64,000 nucleotides of DNA, from the NCBI GenBank assembly GCA_021018995.1, contig CM037586.1:152872060-152936059 (forward strand). The letters run 5' to 3'. This DNA comes from Chloranthus sessilifolius (taxonomy: Eukaryota; Streptophyta; Magnoliopsida; Chloranthales; Chloranthaceae). The notes beneath the pieces are model-generated. The model had not been told where the DNA came from and searched no databases. It saw nothing but the letters and a program-made list of their open reading frames with translations. The translations under genes were made by a program, and so were the position numbers. This document shows positions 11,709-23,329 of the stretch, piece after piece; position 1 is the first letter of the stretch; each line of letters opens with the position of its first letter.

Positions 11709-12191
11709 AATATGGAATATTTGGAAGGAAAGAAATAGAAAAATATTTGAAGGTAAAGCTTCATAGGTTTCTAATTTACCTAAAATTCAAACGAAAACTC
11801 TCATTTGGGATAAGGGTCATAATATTCTTGATCCATACAACATTCAGAACTGCATTCATAGTTGGGCCTTCGTTAATGTCGATTAGCCAAATATAAATAG
11901 CCGTTTGGTTGAGATATGGGTTGGTGAGCTTTATATTCAGATTTCAGGCTCCATTTCTCTGTTTTCCTAGTTTAGTTCTTTGCTCTCTATTCTGTTTTAT
12001 GAGGGGGTTTATGTATATTTCACTTGGGCCAATCATAGCGGAGGCGGAGACTACTGCTCTAGGGGTGATGGCAATGCCGAAGCTCCCAACAATAATGTTC
12101 TACTAAGATTTACATTTTTGTAATTTCCGTTTTATATTAGTAGAGAGGGTAGTGAGGGCCATCCAACCTCAATGTTAATTATAAAAAAAAA
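11704..12191 (+). mobile_element. LINE 3' end (zf-RVT tail, UTR, poly-A)
   Basis: Translating from about 11709 gives IWNIWKERNRKIFEGKAS, the hallmark end of the zf-RVT region of plant L1-like ORF2, continuing through IQTKTLIWDKGHN to NCIHSWAFVNVD and a stop at 11884-11886. One earlier in-frame stop is present. A 300-bp 3' UTR then ends in an A-run at 12183-12191. The element is severely 5'-truncated: only about 60 codons of ORF2 remain. No TSD is found, and its 5' edge lies within or against the third TRIM LTR. Confidence 0.82.
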
Positions 12192-13574
12192 GATATGAGT
12201 GTCAAAACTCATATGTTTAGAGTAACTATCTTCTATTGCTCAATCTTCCAACCATGATAACATGAAGTCTACTCCTACTCCCCTTTCATCAATCGAGGAC
12301 ACTAACAAAACATAAATTTCATCATGGGCAATTTGGCAAAAGAGGATCGAGAATAACTATCATGTGATAGGGAACTATACATTTTCTTGGGTAAAAAGAT
12401 TATGTCAAAGAGAATTTGCAGAAAGGGTACCTCTATTAGCACCTACCAAATTACTGAAAGCTCACAAGCTCCCATGTGCGAAGAAAAAGTGTCCCATTTT
12501 TCACTTAGCCCCCGAAAAGGGACACTCTCAGTAATTTACACTATGGCACTTGCTTATTCTTTTTTCCTTTGCTCCGGCAAGTTGTACAACTTTCTCGAGT
12601 TATACAAACCCATGAAACTCGCTTGAAATATTGTTTTGAAATCCTCTTAAAACCCACCTGAAATTCCTTATGGAAACACTCTTGAAATCCACTTGAACAC
12701 TTGGAAACCATTTTGTAACCAAAATTCTCTTGAAGATGGTCGTCATTGATGTCGCCACCATTGTGATTTGTCGGATCTAAGGAAGAAGAAGTCATTGTCA
12801 CCGTTGACGTGACTTGTTGGATTAAGGAAGAAGAAGAAATTGTCGTCATCGCTACGACTTATGGTAGATTTTGGGTAGATTTCAAGTGGATTTCTGATTT
12901 AGGATTTTAGTTGAGGAAGAAAAACAAGAAGTGTGTGCCTTGGGTAAACAAAGTGGATGCCTTCAATATTTCTGAAACGATAAATGGGTGCTTTCATTTT
13001 ATAGGTGCTTTATCTAAACCAGTAGGTGTTAATAATAGGTATCCTTTGCAGAAATCGTGAGAAAGCACAAAAATGCCTTAATACTCGTGAAACATCCAAA
13101 AATCCTCTTAATAGAGCAAGTTGTGCAAAGGCTTTGCCATCCCACTGAAGCCTCTCTTCTTCCATCTTCTTTATTTGAAATGATTTGCATAAAGAAGCAA
13201 AACCCTTCCCTTTGCACGAAACCCTAATATTTCAAAACTTTGAATCCCTGAAGAGTTGTTCTTCTACTCAAACGAGCCACAAACCTTAAAGTTAGGAGAC
13301 CACAAATCAACTTTACCCTTTGTAAGAGATTAGGATCTGCAATATTGAATGAATAGATATATTAACTTTTTAATCCTTCATAGCAACATCACTAGCAAAT
13401 TTTGCTCAATCATGTCACTCAAGCAATCCGTTATAACATCACCAGCAAAATCAGATCACTTGATAGTTTGGTTGTGGGATGAGGCAACGGTGGAAGACGA
13501 GAGGTGGAGCGAGATCTGTACAGTGATCTCAATCTATGATTCAATAATTGTGATGAGTTAGAAGATGACAAGAG
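12192..13574. other. Intergenic, no gene recognised
   Basis: Short ORFs exist on both strands but have biased low-complexity composition (Ser/Thr-rich from GAAGAAG and TCATC words) and no recognisable domain. I see no RNA gene and no clear transposon ends. Confidence 0.4.
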
Positions 13575-16500
13575 AATTTTGTTAGAATTTCTAGGATCTA
13601 GGCTCGATACATATGATCAAATAAAATTTCTTTTAACTATATGCGTACTTTGTATTGATTCTCCAAATAAAATATCTTTTAACAATATGTGTACTTTGTA
13701 TTTATTCTCGGGTCGATGTGCCGTTGATCTCTATCAGAGAATCTGAGTCCACGTTATCTCTCGTCTTCTCTAAGTTTAGCCTCTAGATGAGAATGTGCTA
13801 GAGTTAGAGGAAGAGGGGACGGTGATGTCCTTATATAGCCACCTTTCTTTCCTAACCCATCAAGCAAAGAGAGTGGAGACATATCACTTTTATTAGGAAA
13901 CTACATCCTATCGCCTTGAGATACGTGTGGTCAAAGGTCCAACCCAGTTTTTAATGGAAACCCAAAGATGAGTTAAGGTGTTGACCACAAAAATCTAACT
14001 TTCTCTTACTTTGTCTGCACCTTAACTCATCTAAACATAATTTTAAAAAAAAACTCTCTGGGTTGATAAACTTTGAAAAGTGGATGGCCATCCATTTTAT
14101 GTTTTGAAAAATCATTGACCGCCACTACCTCGATGCTTCATAACAACCACCCAAATTCAATAACAATACCAGTAAAGGATCATGGCACACAAAGTATTCC
14201 ATCTTATGAATCGACACTAGGCAATCTATGGTTATAAAACAAACATCATTAATGAACTTAAGTCTTTACTTAGTGATATCAGGCAACACACAAATATGTC
14301 GTACCTATATTTGTCCAACTTAATATCCCAGGGTATGCCTTTCTGATATCTTACTGGCTCACCGCCTGTGACTCACGTCACCAATCTAACAGAAAGAAGG
14401 CTTATCGATGTGGTGTCTAGCTAATCACATCTAGCCCAAGTAAAATCCAAACATAACGAGGTATAACCTCACCACTTTGCCATGTGATAAAATCCTCATG
14501 CGAATGGATAAGGTATAATCACATATACTCTCAATAGCATGTGCACAAAAATAAAATATTTGATGCATTAATAACAAAATAAACTAACCAATATCAGAAA
14601 GACAACTCCTACTAAAACTGTGCAGTCAAAACTAATTCAATATGAACATCACAATTCTAAGACTCCTAATAACTGTCAACAACTACAAACTCTCACTGAT
14701 TTAACCATTCCTTAAAATCAGTAAGTTTTCAAGAATAACAATTTAATTGTAATCACATTAACCATCCATAAATTTTAAACGTAGCATGTCCATAAAAATT
14801 GATATCAACTAAAAAATCATTAAATTTCTTAAAAATTTAATTACAATAATAAGGTTTGATTATCAATTTTGGTATTCCAACTTTTATCTATATCAACTTC
14901 AATGTTTTAGTGTAGTTCACCTCAAATAAATCAATACTAAGGAAACAAACAAATTATGAGATAAATCACAAAATCATCTCCAAATTGAAAACATTAATAT
15001 TCTCAAAATATGTTCTTAAGTGTTACATTTCTATCACATCTATAGTAATTCAATTTGTGTCTCATTTATTGATGCACGAATCATCATCGTCATCATTTAA
15101 CTTTTCTCATTTATCGTATTATAAAATCACTAGCCACACGCTAAGTCAAAAATTAAAATCTTTTCGATACTCAACACCATTAAAATTTTTAAAATGGTAG
15201 ATACAATTATAATTGCACTAATAGTGACCATATACCACTAGATAATACTAAAAAATATGTCACTATACTTCTATAATGTATCAAATATTTTGACCATATA
15301 TCATTAATTATTCTCTGTGAAATACGTCATGATCATATGTCTCATGAATCTATAATCATATGTTACGGATCGTCCTTGAGAATTACAGCATGACCATATG
15401 TCACCAAAAAAATTCATCATGAATGATGACCATATGTCACTAACTAACCTCCAAGGACTTAACTCAAACTTAGGGACAAATTCGAATTAATTAGAATGTA
15501 AGTCATGTGCAACATTCACTCTATGGGACAACCCGAACGCATTGTCTCAGCATCACTTTTGGGCAGAAACTTCGACATGAAGTTTGCTTCTCAATATCGT
15601 GTTTGAGAAAACACGCATAGACTTAATCACTCGTGCCGTATGTTTAATCCAGACTCTCCATCAGCTTTGTCCAGAAAGAATATCCTTCTCTCCCTTACGC
15701 ACTTATGACCATTTTATTCACCCTACTTATATGAAACTCCTAAGCTAGCTTTGGCCAGAAGTTAAAAATTTCATATAAGTATGTGCTAATTTAATCTTAA
15801 TGAGACACGAGTATCAAGATTCAAAAGTCACTCAACCTACATAGGTGGTCACCTTTGGGCAGACCTCGGCCTATTTCAGCTATGTACCCACGAACGATCG
15901 TTTTACCGGTCTACCTTGATCCCTAAGGTATGACCTAAATTTCACTCTCCCATATCAAGTCTGATTTAAGATTTCAAAAACTTATTTATAGATATATGCA
16001 TATCTTGCTAACTAATCTAGTTTTGAAAGATAAATCAATGTCATACATTGCAATTGATGAACAAATTAATCCAAATCAAACAATTATAAGATACACATGC
16101 ATTAAGTGAATAAATTATCTATAATCATCAAACTATGATTATGTGGGCATGCATGTCACATCTAATCAACATCGACAATAGAGCATTGAAAGACACACAT
16201 GATATTTATCTTGAATCAGATATAATATGTTAAGAATAATCAAACAAAAATAAAACTCATTTATAAAAATCACGGCATTAGGAAAGATCATCACCGTTGG
16301 GCAGAATAATCCTTCTAAGTAGCCAAATCTAACTCATGTGGTGGGTAAGTGCCAAAAATAATAATAATCATGGGTAACATTATGTAAGTACCAACGTTGG
16401 TGCTAGAGCGCAACCTTTAATACCCAACCGTATATTTCCTCACAAAACCTAACTTTAATTAAAAACACTCAAATACACAATAATTATCGGATTAAAAATT

Positions 16501-19500
16501 GTCAAAAAAAAGTCAGGTCATAAAAAAGTTATAACAAAGAACTTCTTTTCAAAAATAGACCTCAAAAACAAATTCAGAATGTCCGAGAAAGTGAAAATTC
16601 ATATATAATATCTCAAAATTGGACCTATTGATAGCCTATAAATGGCCCGAAAATAATAAGGAATAATATGGGTCAAAATGGGCCTTAATTGAACGGGCAG
16701 AATCCGAGTCATATACCATGGGCTAGGAATTGACTGGACTAGGCCATGGGCCAGGAATAGACTTGATCGGACCATGGGCTGGATCAGGTCATGACCTGAG
16801 TCCGGTTGTCGATCGGGCCGAATCATAGACTGGGTTGGGTCATGAGCTTATGGGTCCATGGGTCGGGTCGATCCGAGTCAAGTCATATAGAGTTAGGGAA
16901 GCACCAACTTTGGTGCTCCCACTATACATGTAATAATAGCTTATTATTCCCCCCCAACGTGCAAGTCTCGTTTCTTACGGAAGAAAGAATAGAGACCAAG
17001 AAATCCTCTTCTAAATAGGTTGGGCTAATCTCTAATTACATTAGAGAAAACAATGCCAATGTTTCCCAAATCACAAGTGAATAAACTTAGATCTGCATCC
17101 GTTTTAATACTCAGAAGACAGCAACAAACAAAAAATTAACAGTCTCAAAACAACAACTCAAACTGAGAATTTCTTATATGGCAATTAATACTCAACTGAG
17201 AATTTCTTATATGGCAATTAAGATGACTCAAACTAAGAATTTTGTTGTGAAAATTTTATTGTACTCGCAAGCTTCCGAATCATGATGCAGTCAGTGGGTG
17301 CAGAGTACGAGATCGTTCCCACGAGGATTGGTTAGAAAATTTAAAATCAGAAATAGTAATTAATCAAAAGAATTACCACAGATCTATCACAGTATCTTCT
17401 AAATTACAAACGTAAGAATTTGAAGGATGAGATAAATACTAACCACTAATTGAAATTTAACAGATTATAAAAGATAAGGATTGGGATACTAAATCCTCCC
17501 ATCTTATGTTTATCATTCGCGCAATACAAATCTGTGGATTGAGATGCGAGATCTTTAACAGACTAAAAAGAAGCACCACCCCAAACACACGTGAGTTCTA
17601 AAGTATAGATCTGAGATCACGGAGATGTATGATTAACATCTCATGAATGTATGATTAACACTTACACTTCGGATAATACTCAGAACCCAATTTCTAAGTA
17701 ATTTCTAAAGTACGATCTAAGATCAAGGAGATGTATGATTAACACTCCATGAGTGTGTGATTAACACCCACACCTCAGATAGTGATTGAGACTCACCACT
17801 GGAATACAGTCACACTATCAATCCGAGATCAAGGAGATGTATGATTAACACCCCATGAGTGTGTAATTAACACTCACACCTCAGATGACAATAAAACTTC
17901 ACCCCGAGATGGGTAATAATTAGGATAAAATCATTATTACAAATATAAAATCATAGGGCATGATTAGCTCCTAGATCTCAAATTAAAATCAGATTTTACC
18001 ATTTTCAATAACAACATTAGGGCCCTTAAAAGCATCTGACATCTCAATCACAGATTTGTATTAATATAAATGACTCCCTCGGATGGGGTTCATTAGATCC
18101 TCATCCCTAATGAAACTAGCCACACATAATTGAAATAAATAACTCAATAAATGCAGAAATTGAAATGATATTAAAATACCGTAAGGAATGATCCACAAAA
18201 ATCCACCAAAGCTTTAATATAATGCGTACAATCCTTTCATGAATGCAGAAAATAAATTAATCTAGGACCTAAAACTAGTAAATGGAAAGAACAATGCTTG
18301 GAAATAAAAGGGAAAAACTAAAAGAAACTAAAAATGCTAAGGAAAATAAAAGGTTCCCCAAAGGGAGAGACTTCCCGTCCCTAACTCTAATTTTTCCTTA
18401 AATAGGGTCTAATTTCGAAACCGAACTTTTCCCTCCAATTTTGAGCTTTAAAAACATAAAGATTCGGCGTGAGTGTCGATTGATCAAGTCTGTTGGTCGA
18501 TTGATCGACCTTCTCATATTTTCGTGAAACTCGACCCAACTCTTCAACAGACATAGCCTCAGTATTTTGGTCATAGGGTTTTATCCCGAAGTCGAATTAA
18601 GGAGATTCTTATGGCGTTGGAAAGAAGACAACGAGCTCTACAACTTTGGTATTTTAACTATTTCGTGAATCTGATATTTTAAAGGTCAAAATTAAGCTTC
18701 AAGTCGGGATAAGTTCTGGATGATCCAAGGTAGCACGAATTTGACGTTATATTCTGAACTATTTGGTTATTTTATGCTCAACACATCTCCAGACTTGTAA
18801 ATCACTAAAACTATATAAAACATATTAAATAACTTCCATCAGATGGCTAAATGTAAGTCTTTAGGGGTGAAATATCATCATATTTCACTACTCATCAAAT
18901 TTCTTATATGACAATTAGTACTCAAAAGACTAAAAGTCTTGAAACAACAAGTCACTGTGGATAAAACCATAGATCACATGAAAATACGTCCAAACTAGTT
19001 TCTTGGACTCTAGTCACCGATTTTCCACTGCTTAAGAGCTCCAAATCGACACGACGGTAGGTGCTCGCCTATATCGTCTTTCTAGTGCTTATGAAGTACA
19101 CATACACAATTTGTAATTTCAATTACTCAACAATCGAGCCAACCATGGTTCTGATACTAATTGTTAGAATTTCTAGGATCTAGGCTCGATACATATGATA
19201 AAATAAAATATCTTTTAACAATATGCGTACCTTGCATTTATTCTTGGGTCGATGCGCCATTGATCTCTACCAGATAATCTGGGTCCACGTTACCTCTTGT
19301 CTTCTCTAAGTTTAGCCTCTAGATGGGAATGTGCTAGGGTTAGAGGAAGAGGGGACGGTGGTCTCCTTATATAGCCACCTCTCTTTTCTAACCCATCAAG
19401 GAAAGAGAGTGGAGACATATCACTTACATTAGGAAACTACTTCCTATCACCTTGAGATACGTGTGGTCAAAGGTCCAACCCAATTTTTAATGGAAACCAA

Positions 19501-19541
19501 AAGATGGGTTAAGGTGTTGACCATAAAAATCTAACAAATTT
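13575..19541 (-). mobile_element. LARD-like LTR retrotransposon, structurally whole, non-coding
   Basis: LTRs lie at 13580-about 14000 and 19162-19536, and a perfect 5-bp TSD AATTT flanks them (13575-13579, 19537-19541). Both carry the same TATATAG-type promoter block. Orientation is minus: next to the right LTR, the complement reads TTAGTATCAGAACCATGG, a tRNA-Met primer site. The left LTR is longer because of an internal duplication of about 45 bp. The 5.2-kb interior shows no gag or pol similarity, so this is a non-autonomous large retrotransposon derivative. The two LTRs differ at roughly 27 of 375 compared bases by eye (about 7%), suggesting an insertion some millions of years old. It hosts a nested solo LTR at 17242-18897. 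Confidence 0.88.
17242..18897 (-). mobile_element. Nested solo LTR, Athila/Tat-like
   Basis: The block runs TGTTGTGAAAATTTTATTG to ...CACTACTCATCA, with AATT(T) on both sides (17238-17241 and 18898-18901), consistent with a 4-5 bp target duplication. On the minus strand it starts TGATGAGTAGTGAAATATG, followed by a CACCCCTAAAGACTTACATT block, and ends CAATAAAATTTTCACAACA, which I recognise as the terminal style of plant Athila/Tat Ty3 LTRs; GATCGTTCCCACGAGG at 17311 also fits. It contains three diverged about 120-bp repeats at 17600-17890 (GGAGATGTATGATTAACA core). No internal domain is attached, so it looks like a solo LTR. Confidence 0.72.
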
Positions 19542-20314
19542 ATGTTCTTTCACATTATTTGGCATCTCGCATAATATCTGCAAATCTTCTTTCATCAGCT
19601 TTTTGCCCATAATATGTGTTTGGTGCCACGTAGAGCCAAATTTGTTACATAAATCTTATTAAAAAAAAAATCAAAAAATTGATCTCTACTTTCTAATTTC
19701 TTGCATCGAAAAAAAAAAACACGATCGAAACAAGTTTTGTTGTCATCATCCATTTTCAGTACAAAAATCAAATGGAGGATATATATATATATATATGGTC
19801 AAGAGAATGTGTCCGGATGTGGAGATATCTCTGAGCTCAGCCAATGAGAAGCGGATACGTGAAAAGTGTCTTTGATACTAACTGGGGTTAGCCACAACAG
19901 ATATATATCTGAGATATCTTATTGACAAAGGTTACAAGGTAGGCAGCTAAGGTAACACCTGACAACAAGAAGAGACGGCAAAAAGAATGTCAAGTCTGAA
20001 AGCAACATTTTTTAGGTCGGTAAAGAAATTTTTAAAAGGCATTTTCGCTACATCTCTCTCCCTCCGTCTTTGGCATCTCTCTCTCTCTCACTTTGTTGAG
20101 GTACTATCTGTGGATAAGCTCTCACTCCATCTCTTTGACATTTCTCTCTCTCTCTCTCTAGTCTCTCTCTCTTTCTCTATCTATCTATCTATCTCCCTCT
20201 CTCTCGCTTCGTTGAACTTCTCAATCTCTTCATCATAGGACAAAGAATAATGACAAAGAATAATTAGAGGTAAGTGCCGAGTCTATATTGTTGATGCACT
20301 TATGCTCTATGCGG
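19542..20314. other. Non-coding DNA with CT-rich tract and splice-donor-like site
   Basis: A (TA) microsatellite at about 19780-19797 is followed by AGATATCT palindromes, then a long CT-rich region (about 20050-20215, CTCTCTCT and CTATCTAT runs) and GAG^GTAAGTGCC at about 20268. CT-rich leader plus donor is the look of a plant 5' UTR, so a promoter and leader could lie here, but no downstream exon is seen before the copia insertion at 20315. TGCGG at 20310-20314 is the left TSD of that element. Confidence 0.35.
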
Positions 20315-23294
20315 TGTTGATAAAAAAAAATGGTATTTGTAATGGTTTTGAGGCATGTAGTTCACTACGCTGTCGTAAAGACAATAGACGCCCCCACTCC
20401 GTCTGATAAACGAAGATGCAATAAGGTTCCCAACGAATCTGCTTTCAGGATACAACAGAGTCTGATCTTGCCAAGAACTGTATATTCTTTTCTAGATTGC
20501 ACTTTCTAGTGAAAGAACCTGCCACACAGATTTTCTGATATACAAAAAAATTCTTAAAAATAAGAACGTAAGAGAAAAAGGAGAAATAAATGTTATTATT
20601 TCTATTGCGTCTTGTATGTCTTGTTTTTTTCTAACGGAGATTATGGTGAAGAGATTTGAAATCTGTCTTTTGAGATAACGTAAAAAGATAAATCAATTTC
20701 ACCTATGTTTTTTAAGATTTACGGTGAAGAGATGCCAAACTTGTGTCTTTTCAAATAATTGTAAAAGGAAAATCGACTCACTTGTGACTTTTCATATTTA
20801 CGTGAAGAGATGCCAAACTTGTGTCTTTTCAACTCATGGTAAAAAGATAAATCTTTTCAGATTTACGTAAAGTGATGCCAAACTTGTGTCTTTTCAACTC
20901 ATGGTAGAAAGATAAATCAAAATCTGTTAAAACACTTCTTCAGAGAGAATAATTTTTACAAGTTTGCCATTGAATTATTGTTAATATATATATATATATA
21001 TAATGATAATTTATAAACTTAATTTTAAAATACTAAAATATATATTACTATACTAATATATATAACAATCCTCCACGTGTTTCAAAAAAAATAAATTTGT
21101 GTATCAGAGCGATCATACTAAGCATCATCAGAGGTACTGATCGGTTTGAACCTTTAACTAGTACATACAACTCAAAGTTTATAAGGATTTAAGTAACTTA
21201 TAACTTTGAACTTAAAACCTTTCTAACAAATCGGAATTATATATATACTTACTATAGCCTAAATCATTAGTGACATAAGACTTGCGCTTTACAGCAATGC
21301 GCTCAAATCATGATTTTATGAGTATCTCAAAGAGGACCAAATCTCTGTTGAAGCGGCTTACTTGCATACTCATATAGGTGAATCTGTCATGGGTACTCTA
21401 GTAATTACTTTATCACCCCAGCAAATAAATGCCTACAGAATCATTAAGAGTTAAACTCACCTCTCACGTTACAAGAGATGTGTACGAAATTTAACAACAT
21501 AAGGATAGCCAATAGGTAAACATACCTTTGTGCACTTTTAAGGATCACAGAGTAGTTTCTTATCTTGTTAAACTTAAGATTTAGGATCTCCAACTCCACT
21601 AAGTTGATGTTCAACTATTGTGCCTTTAAAGATATCGGTCTTAGGCTCATCCCCCTCGATATTTTCAACACTGTATCTCTGGGTAGTACTTTTGTAAGCT
21701 TCGAAGTCACTCTACCTCTTTTGCTCCGACAAACAATGCTATATACTTTGATTTTATACTTGAATCATAAATACATGTTTATTTCTAGGTTCCCATGATA
21801 CTGCTCCTCTTATCAAAGTAAAAATTCATCCGCTTGCGAATTTTGAATAAGAGGAGTTAGAAATCCAAGTAGTATCAGTAAACCCCTCTAAAAGTTTAGG
21901 TTTGTCACTATATTGTAAACTATAATTCATAGTTCCTATCAAGTATCTCAATGCCTGACAAATAGCTTCCTAATGTTCTAACCCTGGGTTGCTAGTTTAC
22001 TCAATACCCCCCCTATAAATGCTATATTGGGTATAGTACACTTTATTAAATACATAAGACTTCTACTCAGTGACGAAAAATTGTAATTATTGAGCTTGTT
22101 CAAGAATCGATTTACCTCCAACCATTTTGAAATTAAAATATTAGAGACTAGAAAAACCTTTGAACCTGTATCCTCAATTAAATACTTCTTCTCTAATGAA
22201 TCTCATAAATCCTTAGTGGTAGTGCACTTATAGAATGTATTGAACAACCTATCGTTCAGTATATTGAGGATGTGATTTCAAAAATCTTGTTCATCTTCTA
22301 ACCATTTGAGTCAAGTATCGGATCCTCCACTAGTCGTACTTTTTGTTGTTTCTGCTACAGAAATTAGTGAATATGGTGTAGTGAAGATGTAAGTAGTCTT
22401 GAATTCTCGCAAGATAAATTGCACCTTTTATTGTCATCTTATGAAATTTGACTCGTCAAATTGGTCAAGCTCGATGAGATCTTGATTCATGAAATTTATG
22501 CTCTGAGCTATTAGAATGATCTATTGTCTTTAAATTATTGATAAAAAAAATGATATTTGCATAGGCTCCAAGGCACGTAGTTCACTACGTTGTCTTAAGA
22601 GCAATAGACGTCCCCACTTTGTCTGATAAACGAAGATGCAATAAAATTGCCCGATCTTGCCAAGAAACGTATGTTCTTTTGTAGATTACACTTTCTAGAG
22701 AAAGAACCTGCTACAAAATTTCTGATACACAAAAAAAATTCTTAAAAATAAGAACGTAAAAGAAAAAGGAGAAATAGATGTTATTATTTTTGTTGTGTCT
22801 TGCATGTCTTGTTTTTTTCTAACGAAGATTATGGTGAAGAGATTTGAAATCTGTCTTTTGAGATAACGTAAAAAGATAAATCGATTTCACTTGTATCTTT
22901 TCAAAGAGTTGTATCTTTTCACACAACGGTAAAAAGATAAATCGATTTCACTTGTGACTTTTTAGAGAGTTGTATCTTTTCAGATGATAGTAAAAAGGAT
23001 AAATCGATTTCACTTGTGTCTTTTCAGATTTACAGTGAAGAGATGTCAAACTTGTGTCTTTTCAAATAATTGTAAAAAGAAAATCGACTCACTTTTGTCT
23101 TTTCAAATTTACATAAAGAGATGTCATACTTGTGCCTTTTCAACTCATGATAAAAAGATAAATCTTTTCAAATTTACGTAAAAAGATGCCAAACTTGTAT
23201 CTTTTCAACTCATGGTAAAAAGATAAATCAAAATCAGTAAAGACACTTCTTCAGAGAGAAAATAATTTTTATAAGTTTGTCATTGAATTATTAT

Positions 23295-23321
<27 letters not shown>

Positions 23322-23329
<8 letters not shown>

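Noticed and set aside
12541-12849. Ser/Thr-rich minus ORF
   Set aside because: Built from GAAGAAG/TCATC low-complexity sequence; no splice or domain support.
16370-16915. Element bounded by GTTGGTGCT-type palindromes
   Set aside because: CACCAACTTTGGTGCT and ACCAACGTTGGTGCT occur at both sides and at 9345, but I could not match ends or a TSD.
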